The notes under the pieces are model-generated. The model ran no database searches. It had not been told where the DNA came from and saw only the letters and a list, made by a program, of their open reading frames with translations. Positions 1-10,545 of a stretch of 64,000 bases of DNA are shown here, in pieces (position 1 is the stretch's first letter; each line of letters begins with the position of its first letter). Origin of the DNA: Scalesia atractyloides (lineage: Eukaryota > Streptophyta > Magnoliopsida > Asterales > Asteraceae); the NCBI GenBank assembly GCA_947069175.1, contig CAMTDV010000018.1:37956869-38020868 (forward strand), read 5' to 3'. Both the position numbers and the translations under genes were made by a program.

Positions 1-203
1 TTTTCTTTTATAAAACTATATGAAAATCAATATGAAAATCAAATGATATAAAAGAAGAATGTATGGTTAAATAATTAACCGGATGAAAATGAAATGTATA
101 AAATATGCCATTTGTAAAACAATGTCTTGTGAAAAATGATAGTTGGACCAAATGTGTCATGTCTTTGTCTTTATCGATGTGATTTGAATGACGCTACGAT
201 ATG

Positions 204-270
204 TAATATCATGAAAGCATTTGTATATAGGAAGTACCAGCGGCGTATCCACCATGCTTTTATCATATTA
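204..270 (-). other. Conserved stem-loop, copy in element A
   Basis: The arms 204-220 and 254-270 pair over 17 positions with one mismatch and one G-T wobble. Read on the minus strand the loop is the GGATACGCCGCTGGTACTTC motif followed by CTATATA. The same loop occurs at 25741-25769 and four times in 30023-30940, but the arm sequences differ completely between the three elements. I do not recognise it as a known ribozyme or riboswitch. Confidence 0.75.
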
Positions 271-310
271 CACACATCTCGTTATTTAAATCCCTTATCA
301 AATAACCACC

Positions 311-421
311 AAAAATGTCTTGTCTAACAAATGTCAAATGTCATGTATAACCAAATGTCTTGTATAACCAAATGTCTTGTATAACCAAATGTCGTGTACA
401 AAATAATGTCTTGAATAAACC
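311..421. repeat. 17-bp tandem repeat
   Basis: The unit AAATGTCTTGTATAACC repeats head to tail at 336, 353, 370 and 387, with degenerate copies on both sides. It lies within element A and codes for nothing recognisable. Confidence 0.8.
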
Positions 422-747
422 AAAGTTTAAATCAAAGGTCATGTTTTGCAAAACCAATGCTTTATTTGATATGAACATTTATGTAGTGATGTTTATCGCA
501 TACATTCAAGCCTTGAGACTGTCGGATAAACCCTTATCAAGTCAAAGGTTTATCAAAAATGTATTTGGATTCTGTCATTCCCTACTTCCAAACAAACCTA
601 GGAAGTGGGGAACAGGATTTGTCAAATCTTATGGTACCATTACATACTACCGGGCGGTGTGATCAGTGTTAATGAATGTATTATGTCCCGTTAAACAAAC
701 CAAATGTCTTAGTCAATGTAAGCAATGTCATGAAAAATGTCTTTAAA

Positions 748-950
748 CCATGTAATAGGTATGCTAAGTCAACATACGGAGTAGAAATGTCCATAAAATC
801 GATGTGCTAGCATGCTCAGTCAACATACATAGCAAAATGTAATGTAAATCAATGTGCTCATATGCTAAGTCAACATATGCCGCAAAAGATGTCTTTGAAA
901 TCAATGTGCTAGCATGCTTAGATAACATACATAGCAAAACACAATTAAAT
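748..950. repeat. ~51-bp tandem repeat, four imperfect copies
   Basis: Copies begin near 748, 801, 851 and 903. Each contains a variant of AATGTGCTAGCATGCT followed by AGTCAACATACATAGC. The GCTAGC/AGCATGCT part is itself nearly palindromic. It sits in the non-coding part of element A. Confidence 0.7.
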
Positions 951-2344
951 CATGTACTATATATGTACTAGATGAACATATCAAGTATATGTCATGAAAG
1001 CGTGAAAACATGAAAGTATCGAGTAGGCACATGTGTTTCACCCCAAATCATTTGAAAACGTAAAGGAGGGGACTATGTACCCACTTGGGGTTGCAAAAGT
1101 ATCCTTGTTTAAGAAGGATAATAAAACGCAAGAGTCCGAGGAGTCAAATGGTTCCTAAGATCGAATAACTATGTTAATAAGTCGGGACTTTAATCGGCGG
1201 ATTGGATAGAATGATGTCTTATAAATCAAATGAGTGTTGGAACTCATATGGTATGGTTTAATAAACTCAACATTCTGATTTGGAAGCGATCCTAAGTGCT
1301 TTTGACCCGTAATGACCCGTTAAGGTAGTTTACGCTACTTTAACGTGTCATTTAAACGCGTGATCGGATGGTTAAACATGTCCTATGATAAGTCTTAAAT
1401 GCCCAAATATGTTTAATAATGTTGTAATATCAGTTTATATGTCAAAACTTTAGCCACATATGCTTAAATTGAATTTATGCCAAAAAGGGCATTTTGGTCA
1501 TTTATAAAGGGCATAATAACGACCTATCATAATACTAACCAAACAACGTGACCATAAGGTATAACCTCAGAGGGTTATTCCCTATATAACTATGGTCACA
1601 ACTATGAGTTTGGTCGGATCCTAAGATTGACCAAACGGGTCAGATTCGAAAGTCAAAGCGGTGGTCAAGACCGCTCGACTTACGACCCTAAACAAGCACT
1701 AAACTAAAAGTGACGAGTTAGACATGTTTAACATGTCTAACTAAGTTTATAAAACTGATTTGGTATCAAAACAAAGTGTTTTAATGCCCAAAAATAGTTC
1801 TGTCGTATAATGCACATTTTGCGCATTATTGACCGAAACTTTGACTTATCACTTCAACTAGTAACGTGGTAAATCAGTAGGTATGATCGCTAAGGATCAT
1901 AACCATCGTGATTACGATCACGTTGCAAAGTTCAATTGAACTTTGTTTTGACCAATAAATGGTCCAAGTTGAAAGTCAAACAAATGTTTGACTTTTCGCT
2001 TGAATAGCTAAAAGAAATAAAAAGACTAAGGATGAGATCTTACTTGTGTTTAGGAACACCCAAGATCTCAAAGAACTCAGTAGGAGGCCTCCAAAAAGGA
2101 TGGAAGCAAACTCCAAGAATATGGGAGGAAGAAGATGGAAATGAGCAAGTTCAGAAGTGAGAAATGAGGGCCTATTTATACTTGTGGATGATGCACAAGA
2201 TCATTCCAAGTGTTAGGCACTTGATCTAGGATCATTACAAGTGTATAATAAGGTGTTGAAACCAGAAGGAGTGTGGCAATTGCGTTTGCTTAGTGTCCAA
2301 GAGCTTAAACAAGAAGCTGCCATGAAACTGCTGAGCTGGGGGGT

Positions 2345-2387
2345 CCTTACAGACCGTAAGGGGTATGGGCTTACAGTCCGTAAGCCC
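2345..2387. repeat. Twin hairpins in element A LTR
   Basis: Two adjacent perfect inverted repeats: CCTTAC-AGACC-GTAAGG (2345-2361, 6-bp stem) and GGGCTTAC-AGTCC-GTAAGCCC (2367-2387, 8-bp stem). The loops differ by one base (AGACC and AGTCC). They lie in the presumed U3 region about 170 bases upstream, in the minus sense, of the TATA box. Confidence 0.65.
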
Positions 2388-3043
2388 CTTAGCTGACAGC
2401 AACTTTCAAAAGTTGGCAGAATAGGCCCTTGAACTCGTTTCGTCGCGATTTGGCACTTCTAACACCCGTTAACCACATTTTTAAGCTCTATAAGGACAAA
2501 TAAACATAGGGAACTTGAAATATGTTCAAAAATGTCCCGGGTGTCGGTTCGTTAGGTCGTACGGTTGCGGTTTTCGGTTAATTATGACAAAGATAGTAAC
2601 GAACGCGCAAATGACCGTAAATGCGTAACGAATGATATTTTTGCATTCCAATCATTAAAATACTAGATTTTAATGATTACAAAATTTTGGACGTGCGTAC
2701 TTGTTCCGGATAACGAAATACACGAATTGGCATAGTTTCGCAGAATCTGCAAAATAGCCCCTGAAGCTGCATAAGCATGTTTTTGCCATACCGAAACCCT
2801 CCAAAACTTATTTCTAAGTTATGTTAAGGATATTTAGGGTATGTTTAGCTTATGTCCTTGTCCCGGAGTGTATTTCGCATTAAACTGGTTACGTTTGCGT
2901 AACGGTTTGCGATTACACTTCTAGAAAAGGTTTGGAAGATCGAAATTGAGCAAGGATTGAAAATATGAAATACCATATATAAATACACAAATCTTGGAAT
3001 AAACACAATATTATAAAATTACAAAATCGTTCGGAATAGTACG

Positions 3044-4975
3044 ATGATGGAAATGCACAGATGTCAGAATGATGGAGAATCTTCTTCTGACGAAGAATCT
3101 GAGCAGATCATAAGTATGTTGAATCAATCTGCTGGCCCAAGTACTCGAAATGAAACGTCTTCTAGTGCTCCTCCAGTTGAAACAGTGGTTGACCAAAATA
3201 TCACTAATCAGGAGAATACTGTTGATGTTCCAAGTGAGGTGATGCCGAGAAGTTATTCATACCACCCATCGGATTCCATATTGGAGAACTGAACCGGCGT
3301 AAGAACAAGGAGCCAGATCAACAAAGATTTGAGTTGTTTTTACACTAAAATAGTTCCAGTTCAAGATTATTGTACTTATCAGTGTTTTATATCCCAGATT
3401 GAGCCGAAGAATGTTTCCGAGGCTTTAGGAGATGAGAATTGGGTGCTTGCAAAGCAAGAAGAATTATTACAGTTTGAAAAACTAGGGGTATGGAAACTTG
3501 TTGACCTTCCAGAGAATCAAAAGGCGATAGATATTAAATGGGTCTTCAAGTGCAAGCACGATGATCATGGAGTGATAGTACGAAATAAAGCTCAGCTCGT
3601 TGTCAAAGGATTCCATCAATAAGAAGGAATTGATTATACAGAGGTATATGCACCAGTTGCGAGATTGGAATCTATTTGCATTTTCCTTGCATTTGCTGCT
3701 TGGAAAGGTTTTAAAGTGTATCAATTAGATGTGAAATCCACTTTTCTATACGGTAAGCTACAGGAGCAAGTGTACGTCGGCCAACCATCGGGGTTTGTCG
3801 ATCCGCTGAACAAAAAGAAAGTCTATCTTCTAGATAAAGCACTATAGGGTTTGCATCAGGCCCCGAGGGCTTGGTACGAGACGTTATCTCAACATCTCGT
3901 GGCAACGACTTTATTAGAGGAACAGTGGACAGTACACTATTTACCAGAGAAGTTGGAATTCATCTGATTATCGTACAAATTTATGTGGATGACATTATCT
4001 TTGGTTTGATTAATGATGATCTTTGTAAAGAGTTTGAAGCTATCATGAAGAAGAAATTCGAGATGAGCTCAATGGGTGAAATGAACTTCTTCCTCGGTTT
4101 GCAAGTTGATCAGTTGCCAGACCGTATTTTTATCCACCAAACCAAGTATGTTCATGATATCTTGAAGAAGTTTGAAATGGATAGCACGAAGACGTTATCT
4201 ACTCCTCTGGCACTCAATCACGGAATTTGCATTGATGAAACCGGAACCAAAGTCGATGAAACTCTTTACAGGTCGATGATAGGATCACTCATGTATCTAA
4301 CGACATCTCGTCCGGATATAATGTATCCTACTTTTCTCTGCGCTAGATATCAGTCAAGTCCCAGAATTTCTCACATTCAGATTATGAAGCGAATTTTTTA
4401 GATAATTGAAGGGATGTCCAAGCACCGGCTTGTGGTACCCGAAGAATGACAACTTAGATCTGACGGGATATGCTGATTCTGACTTTGGCATAGACAAACT
4501 AAGTGCAAAATCAACTACAGCGGCTCGCCAGTTCTTCGGAACTCGTATGGTAACTTGGCAGTGTAAGAAACAGACTACGGTCGCTCTCTCTACCTGTGAA
4601 GTTGAGTATATCTCGGCCTCCAGCTGTTGTTCACAGATTCTGTGGATCCAACATCAGATGAGAGACTATGGTCTGCAATTTCTTGACACACCGCTGTATG
4701 TCGATAACAAGGCAGCAATCAACATCACGAAAAATCCAGTTCATCACTCTCGAACTTAACATATCGAGATTCGTTACAACTTTATTCGTGATTGCTATGA
4801 AAAAAGATTGGTACAAATTGAGAAAATCCACACCGATGAACAAAAAGCTGATTTTTATACCAAAGCTTTTACTTTAACAAGATTTAAATATTTAATGAGG
4901 CTTAACGATATGAAAAATCTTTTGACAGGTGCGGAAGCAGAGGTTGAATATGGACCGGATGACGAGTTCTTGTGA
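3044..4975 (+). pseudogene. Ty1/copia pol remnant of element C: reverse transcriptase and RNase H
   Basis: Polymerase that copied the element RNA into DNA, now dead. The acidic serine-rich start (3044-3292) resembles the integrase-RT spacer of copia polyproteins. RT follows: the WVFKCKHD block near 3538, a DYTEVYAPVARL block at about 3632, the LDVKSTFLYG block near 3727 and the catalytic YVDD at 3982-3993. RNase H includes GYADSDFG (about 4460) and the ALSTCEVEYI block (about 4580). The terminal stop is TGA 4973-4975. In-frame stops occur at 3620, 3845, 4399 and 4757, with frameshifts near 3890 and 4400. YVDD is intact, so death came from scattered point and indel damage. Upstream integrase, protease and gag are missing. 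Confidence 0.9.
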
Positions 4976-5676
4976 TCCTCATTGGTTTGTTATCTTTTTA
5001 GATTAGATTTCTTAAAAACTAAAATCCAAAAATATGCTTTTGATTTTAGGGGGAGAAATGAAAGCAGAAAATACAAAAACATATGAAAAACCAAAAAGTA
5101 CAAAAACATGAAAAAAGACAAAAAGAATTTTGTGTCAAAAAGGAAATGATAGTCCATCAGTGGACTATCATAGTATGCTATGGATTTGTAAAGTTTAAAA
5201 AGTGTAAACAAGTCTTATTGTGGATGTGTCGGTAGGCTTTAAACGTTCAATAGATTGTTTCCGGGATATAAACTAAATTTTACAACTGCTTAAACTTGTG
5301 GATTAACATCTCTCGGATATATGGACTTAGTACTCCGAAATTTTGTTTGAGAGATTGCCTGATTCTAAGATACGAGGTCTTTATAGATGATTGATATATG
5401 GGGTATTATACAAGTTCTTCTGATTTTGCGTAAGCAATGGCCTAGAACTTCTATAATGCTTTTGCTAAAAACCCTAAACTGCAGCAAAATTGAAAGAATC
5501 GAAAGATCTAATCAATTGCAGTCAAAAGATTCCAAATTTGGAACACTACTTTAAAGTCGAGCCTTCATCTCTTTGTCTGTACGGTGGTACTAACCTGAGC
5601 TCTCAAGGCCTCGCACTACCCAGATACATATATTAGTTACATTATACTTACCTGTAAGATGAAATCTAGGGAATCT
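4976..5676 (+). other. Non-coding linker of C between RNase H and env-like ORF (left part)
   Basis: No coding potential. It opens just after the RNase H stop with a purine tract at about 5047-5066. A perfect inverted repeat GATAGTCCA-TCAG-TGGACTATC lies at 5148-5169. The whole segment is homologous, inverted, to about 39260-39960 in element F, and continues after the C1 insertion at 8846. Confidence 0.7.
5148..5169. repeat. Perfect 22-bp inverted repeat downstream of C RNase H
   Basis: 9-bp arms GATAGTCCA/TGGACTATC with a TCAG loop. The same hairpin, one arm changed at one base, is in element F around 39748-39770, so the structure outlasted divergence of the two copies. Confidence 0.75.
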
Positions 5677-6122
5677 TGAAGGTCCGAGATCAGGTGGTTC
5701 TATACGGAAGTTAGTGCCCAAACGTATATAACAGTTTCGGTAGAATGTTATTAAGAATTGAGTAGAAACAGAATGCAGCGGAAGTCTTCATTCATGCTGA
5801 AAGAGTATACATCTTTATAAGTCTAGCTGCTGGAGTTCATGGAGAGAATCCGGCAGCACCTCCCCGTAGGGATGGCAAAAACTCAAACTACAAATGAACA
5901 CACACATATATATAGGGAGACAAGTTCGCTGGTGAGGAGGGAAGTTCGGGCGAATGTCAAGTTCGGCCGAACTTGACTTCACAAGCACATCACAAGCGAA
6001 CTTGACCCTTTTACACAGTAATCTCCGTATTTCGGTTGTGTGTTCGATTCTAACCTATAAATATTCAACACACGCTCAATCTAGCCTATTCGACAAGTGA
6101 CGAACACAATAGTGCATCAACA
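5677..6122 (-). repeat. 3' LTR of C1
   Basis: 446 bp, plus-strand ends TGAAGGTCCGAG and GCATCAACA. It contains a perfect CAAGTTCGGCCGAACTTG palindrome (around 5959) and partial copies. A CTATATATATG TATA-like stretch lies near 5908-5920 in the minus sense. It is longer than its partner at 8469, mainly by an extra stretch near 5745-5815. Confidence 0.85.
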
Positions 6123-6134
6123 GATTCCCCCTTG
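6123..6134 (-). other. Polypurine tract of C1
   Basis: In the minus sense CAAGGGGGAATC directly precedes the 3' LTR. It matches the AAGGGGGAG-type PPT of C (52262) and F (38144). Confidence 0.8.
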
Positions 6135-7891
6135 TTCGTTACTGTCGAAGCTTTATCTTAAACTTCAAAACTTTGAGCCGTGTTTGAATATTCTGCAACT
6201 TCAATCAAGGTGTCTGCCGATGTCGTCGAAACGCGTCAACAGATTCCCCTTTAATTGATGATCCGGGTTTGCAATAACAACTTACATTACCGCTGAAATC
6301 TCCAGTTCAGATCTTTGATTGCATGGTTTCCGACCTCCTCTGATTTGCTCGATCAATCAAATTTTCTTGAATAATCATCAACTCGAAGCTAATCAATGCA
6401 ACAGCTTCTCCGTTTCGACGATAACCACATCCGAGTTCAGTTTTTGAATAAGCGTTGAGCATCAAGAGTTTATTCTGCACACTCCTAAAATATCAAAAAC
6501 TCAACCGGCAATTGCTAGAAACTTCGAATCACCGCATCAAAAAACTTCAAATCAACTAATACCCTCGAAAATCCGAAATCCCGATTTTCGTAATCACAGT
6601 TAAGCACCTTTCAGAAAGATTTGATCAGCAAATCGGTAATCTGCTCAATCAGCAAATCTTCATAGGAAACAGATAACCTGTTAATGCATCGAATATGGGA
6701 AACATACGTCCATGACCAAAATCACATTCTTCCTCTTCAGTCACAATGCTAGATATATAGCTATCTCCGGTAGACCAGCGCCACTTAATCACCAAACATC
6801 ATCATCCAACGGCGGTTAGTCCAAAGAGAAGAATGATTGATCTGCCTGAAGACTAAAAATAATGGCCACCAAAGGTTATCATCAGATTTCCTTGGTAATT
6901 TTGAAACCATCCGTCTGCGGAGCTAGTCGTTAATACCTAAGATCATCATCGAACATTTTGAACGTCCTCAGTTCCTCACTGGTACTAACAACTGCTAATC
7001 CAGCTAACTGTTCCTTCACCGGAGATCAGGACTCTAACCCTTAAGCATCACTCTGTATCATGAACTGAAAAATCTGAACTTCATGTGATCACAGAATCCC
7101 AAATGTATAACCTGTTTTGTCAGCAACTGATATACACAACTTTATCCAAAAGATCCGATCCCATAAATCATGTTCTTTAATCATGGTACCGCATACAACC
7201 CGGGGTAACTGAAACTACAGAGCATCCCTATCTCCTGGCGATTAGTCCAGTCAATAGTTCATGTGCAAAGCATAGTTAAAGATAGGCAGTCGTGTGTGCT
7301 TCCAAACCATACGCGCGACTCAGGTATCAATCCACAACCATGACCTCAGAATCTGATAAATAATTCCTCCAAGACTCAGTTATGTAACCACCCACTCTTA
7401 AACTAGACATCAATTTGAAATACCCAATGAATCTCAATCCTCTGCATTTCTCGATAATCTGCAATCGGTAACCACCCGGATACTGTTGCAGTAGTCACGA
7501 ATTTCAAAAATGCCAGAATCTTCAAATATTGAAAAATTTTTATTCCCCCTCATTTTTGCAAATTCCGACAATACTGAAATTTTCACTGAAATTCCCCCTG
7601 AAATCCGGAACTTTCAGTATTTAACAAATGCGGATTTAACGTTTAGGCCCATTACTAGTCACGACACCCAAATGATCAACATTTTGCATCGGTATCAATG
7701 ACTCTCCCGTTATCTTTAAAATTTTGTGACCGTATACCAAAACTGTACTTTGAAGCTCTAGACGGTGTCCCCGAACATCCCTATTCGGTCTTCGAAAACT
7801 CGAAAAATTTCTATCGCCAAATTTTTTCTGGACACTCATCCCATCAATACGACCAACAAAAATTTTCCATTCTTTTTTTTAGGCTCCTGGA
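6135..7891 (-). other. Non-coding interior of C1
   Basis: About 1.75 kb with no ORF that resembles gag or pol on either strand and no clear repeat. It may be a scrambled remnant of Sirevirus internal sequence. Confidence 0.5.
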
Positions 7892-8229
7892 CAAGTTCAG
7901 GCGAACTTGTGAAAGAATCACTTTTCAACATGTTCGGGCGAACTTGTATCAAAGGATAAGAAATTAAAGCAACAAGTTCAGGCGAACTTGTAAACATATT
8001 CTCATTAAAATCCAGTCAAGTTCGGGCGAACTTGGTTGGCCAATACCAAATTCAAGCGAACTTGATCACAAGTTCGGGCGAACTTGATGAAATTTCAGTC
8101 AAGTTCGGGCGAACTTATTGAAATTTCTTGAAAATTAACCAAGTTCGGGCGAACTTGGTCAAAAAGTGTCAAGTTCGGTCCAACTTGATGAGAAATTTTG
8201 AAAATCCTTGTCAAGTTCGGGCGAACTTG
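7892..8229 (-). repeat. Palindrome array in C1 leader
   Basis: About ten copies of the 18-bp near-palindrome CAAGTTCGGGCGAACTTG (plus-strand reading; CAAGTTCGCCCGAACTTG in the element sense) with irregular 25-45 base spacing, some degenerate. The array lies about 240 bases downstream of the PBS in the element sense, in the untranslated leader. Confidence 0.85.
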
Positions 8230-8453
8230 GTCCCCCAAATCAGCCTTTTTTCACATTTTTCGATCCAGAATCCTTATTTCTTCGAATTTCGAGATGAATC
8301 CACCATAGATCGGGTCGAAAATTGTTTTCTAACAATCCTATCCGTTCAATTTTACTTTTTATCCATGGATTGTATGTTTATTTCAAGTTTTACGTCCAAA
8401 ACCCCTCCTAATGTCCATAAATGTCCAAATTCATGAGCGTAGGTGATAACCGT

Positions 8454-8466
8454 AGCTCTGATACCA
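8454..8466 (-). other. Primer-binding site of C1
   Basis: In the minus sense TGGTATCAGAGCT, complementary to the 3' end of initiator tRNA-Met apart from the last base, two bases inside the 5' LTR edge. Confidence 0.85.
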
Positions 8467-8468
8467 AT

Positions 8469-8845
8469 TGAAGGTTCGAGCTTAGGCGGTTCTAGACAGA
8501 AGTTAGTGCCTAAACGTATATAATAGTTTCGGTAGAATCTTTATAAGTCCAGCTGCCGGAGTTCCTGGAGAGAATTCGGCAGCACCTCCCCATAGGGATG
8601 GCAAAACTCACACTACAAATGAACACACACATATATATAGGGAGACAAGTCCGCTGGTGAGGAGGGAAGTTCGCGCGAACTTGACTATGTCAAGTTCGGC
8701 CGAACTTGACTTCACAAGCGAACTTGACCCTTTTACACAGTAATCTCCGTATTTCGGTCGTGTGTTCGATTCTAACCTATACAATATTCAACACACGCTC
8801 AATCTAGCTTATTCGACAAGTGAAGAACACAATAGTGCATCAACA
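8469..8845 (-). repeat. 5' LTR of C1
   Basis: 377 bp, plus-strand ends TGAAGGTTCGAG and GCATCAACA. It is homologous to 5677-6122 with several substitutions and a block missing, and contains a perfect CAAGTTCGGCCGAACTTG (about 8691). Confidence 0.85.
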
Positions 8846-10282
8846 AATCTTGATACGAGAGTATATTCTGAGATGGGAACCATAGTTGAGTCAAGTTTCA
8901 TAAGTCTACCTAACATATCTTGGAACAATTGAGAAATGTGTCGAAGTTTAAGTGGACAAACATATCGACAATCTAGGTAAACAAGTTTAGAACTTAAAGT
9001 CATTAAAAGGTCAACGGTAGTGGTGATATGTCTCAATAACCGAATTCACAAAAATATGTCTGTAAATATGTTTGTACATAGCTTATTTGATTTCAGATTT
9101 AAACCCAAAAAGATTTTCAGTGTGTTTTAGCATAAACTTTCGAAAATACAAAAAGATTTTGTTTCTACATTGTTTTCAACAGCCAATGATGGAAAGCGGA
9201 TCTTTGAAGTTCAGAATGGAGTAAGTTGTTGGGAATCTTGATGACAACGGGTTGGGAGCTAATCTGTTTTATCAGAATACACGAAAAACAATGAAAAGTT
9301 CATTAATTTGAAACTACTTGAAGAAAAACATCAGTGTGTTCATAACGGGTTAAACCAGGGTTATTAATTTGGACTCAGCAGACAAATCGGTTAACCAAGG
9401 TCATTAACTTGGACTTGGCCAACTGAGTGGATTTCCATAACTGGTAAACATGTGAAAGTTCAGGGTTTAAAGTGTAAAAAGCTGAAAATTTTCAAAAATT
9501 CAAAATGGGCCTTGACCAAGTTCGACCGAAGTTGATTGATAATAAACTGTTTCAATACATGATCACTTTGGGCGAAGTTGTTCAATGAGATTTGGTGAAT
9601 GAGAGTCAAGTTCGCCCGAACTTGACTAAGTATATATACGGAAGTTCATTCAAACTTTCATTTTATCTGTTTCAATTATCTTCGAGCGAACTTATAGGCG
9701 ATTTGAAAGATTTGAAAATTTGCAAAATTTATACCGTAGTGCTGCCCAAATTAAGACATGTTATAAGTGATTAGCACACTTATGAGCATGGCAGAAGTAT
9801 AATTTGAATAGATTAACCGTTAAATTGATGAGTTTTGAACCGATTGGACCGAACATGATAAAATCAATAGATCTAGGGTCGATGTGAATAAATTGAATGG
9901 TGTATGTTGTTATTAAACATGTAAACAACAAAAACAACCCATAAAATCGATCATTAGACATGTTGTTAATGTTGCAGGTTTGATTGGAGATGATGACAAG
10001 TTCGCCCGAACTTGTTGAAGTGATTTTTAATCAACTTCGAGCGAAGATGTCATAATCACTAATAAAATCTGAAATTGCAACAAGTTCACCCGAACTTGTT
10101 AAACATGTTTCAAAAATTGTTGCTATCACAAGTTCGCCCGAACTTGTTTAATTCTGAAAACTAAAATTGAGAAATACATGTTCGGCCGAAGTTGTTCGTA
10201 ATTGAAATGTTTTGGTATACCAAGTTCGCCCGAACTTAATATATCATGTTTGAAAATTGGTAAAAATTTGCTAAGTGCTTGA
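8846..10282 (+). other. Linker of C (right part) with palindrome array
   Basis: Begins with the second copy of the AATCT TSD and continues C's linker; its first part matches F (inverted, about 38700-39240). No protein-coding frame is convincing. Copies of CAAGTTCGCCCGAACTTG and degenerate forms occupy 9517-10238, the clearest near 9606, 9999, 10129 and 10221. They stop just before the env-like frame opens. Confidence 0.65.
9517..10238 (+). repeat. Palindrome array upstream of env-like ORF of C
   Basis: About eleven copies of CAAGTTCG-NN-CGAACTTG variants. The centre is CC or AC in the element sense, the same strand bias as in C1 and F. Similar arrays sit upstream of gag in F and in the leader of C1. 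Confidence 0.8.
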
Positions 10283-10298
10283 TTTCTTTGTCCGCAGA
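10283..10298 (+). promoter_or_regulatory. Possible 3' splice site before env-like ORF
   Basis: A pyrimidine-rich run TTTCTTTGTCCGCAG ends at 10297 and leads directly into the open frame, which has no start codon upstream. This would fit a spliced subgenomic mRNA, as for retroviral env. It is inference from sequence only. Confidence 0.3.
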
Positions 10299-10545
10299 AT
10301 ATCCAGCTTTCGTTTAATAAGTTTCACAACACATGTATCTCGCTGGACGAAAATATTTATCCATCGCTTGCAGCATTCGCAGAGATTCTAGAGTTTTTGG
10401 GGAGAATTCCAATCACTAAGGCAATTACGGATAAGGATGTTGTTTTTAGATCGCATGTATATCTTTTCTGGAATGCGGCATCTTATGACGAAGCAAGCAA
10501 AGTGATAAAGTCTATTGTTCGTGTTGGTAATGAAGATAAGGAAAT
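10283..10545 (+). pseudogene. Env-like additional ORF of Sirevirus C, 5' part
   Basis: The first about 87 codons of a frame open from 10283 (after TGA at 10280-10282) up to the LARD insertion. There is no ATG in frame before the conserved-looking part, but a splice-acceptor-like CCGCAG ends at 10297. The frame resumes after the second GAAAT copy at 48679. Sireviruses often carry an extra ORF between pol and the 3' LTR, sometimes called env-like; position and size fit that, but no signal peptide or fusion motif is visible. The function is unknown. Confidence 0.65.

Larger units (their letters stand above)
1..2917 (-). mobile_element. LTR-retrotransposon fragment A, open at left edge
   Basis: No gene can be supported here. 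On the minus strand a GTATAAATAGG TATA box (2171-2181) is followed by a CT-rich stretch like an LTR transcription start, so about 2170-2917 looks like U3 of a minus-oriented LTR; a TGTAATCGCAAACC-like start (read on minus) puts the edge near 2917. Towards position 1 are two tandem-repeat blocks and a stem-loop also found in other elements of the window. I see no PBS or PPT, so whether this is a solo LTR, a 5' LTR or a truncated piece is open. The next 126 bases (2918-3043) are AT-rich and unassigned. Confidence 0.45.
5677..8845 (-). mobile_element. Small non-autonomous Sirevirus-type element C1
   Basis: A 3.2-kb element flanked by the TSD AATCT (5672-5676 and 8846-8850). LTRs are 5677-6122 and 8469-8845, in the minus sense TGTTGATGC...CA. 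PBS and PPT are in the correct places for minus orientation. The internal 2.3 kb (6123-8468) has no gag or pol, so the proteins must have come from a relative. LTR ends and the palindrome array show kinship with C and F. It is inserted in the linker of C. Confidence 0.85.

Noticed and set aside
7892..8229. CRISPR-like array
   Set aside because: Repeats are short palindromes with irregular spacing and variable centre in a eukaryotic retrotransposon; no cas genes.
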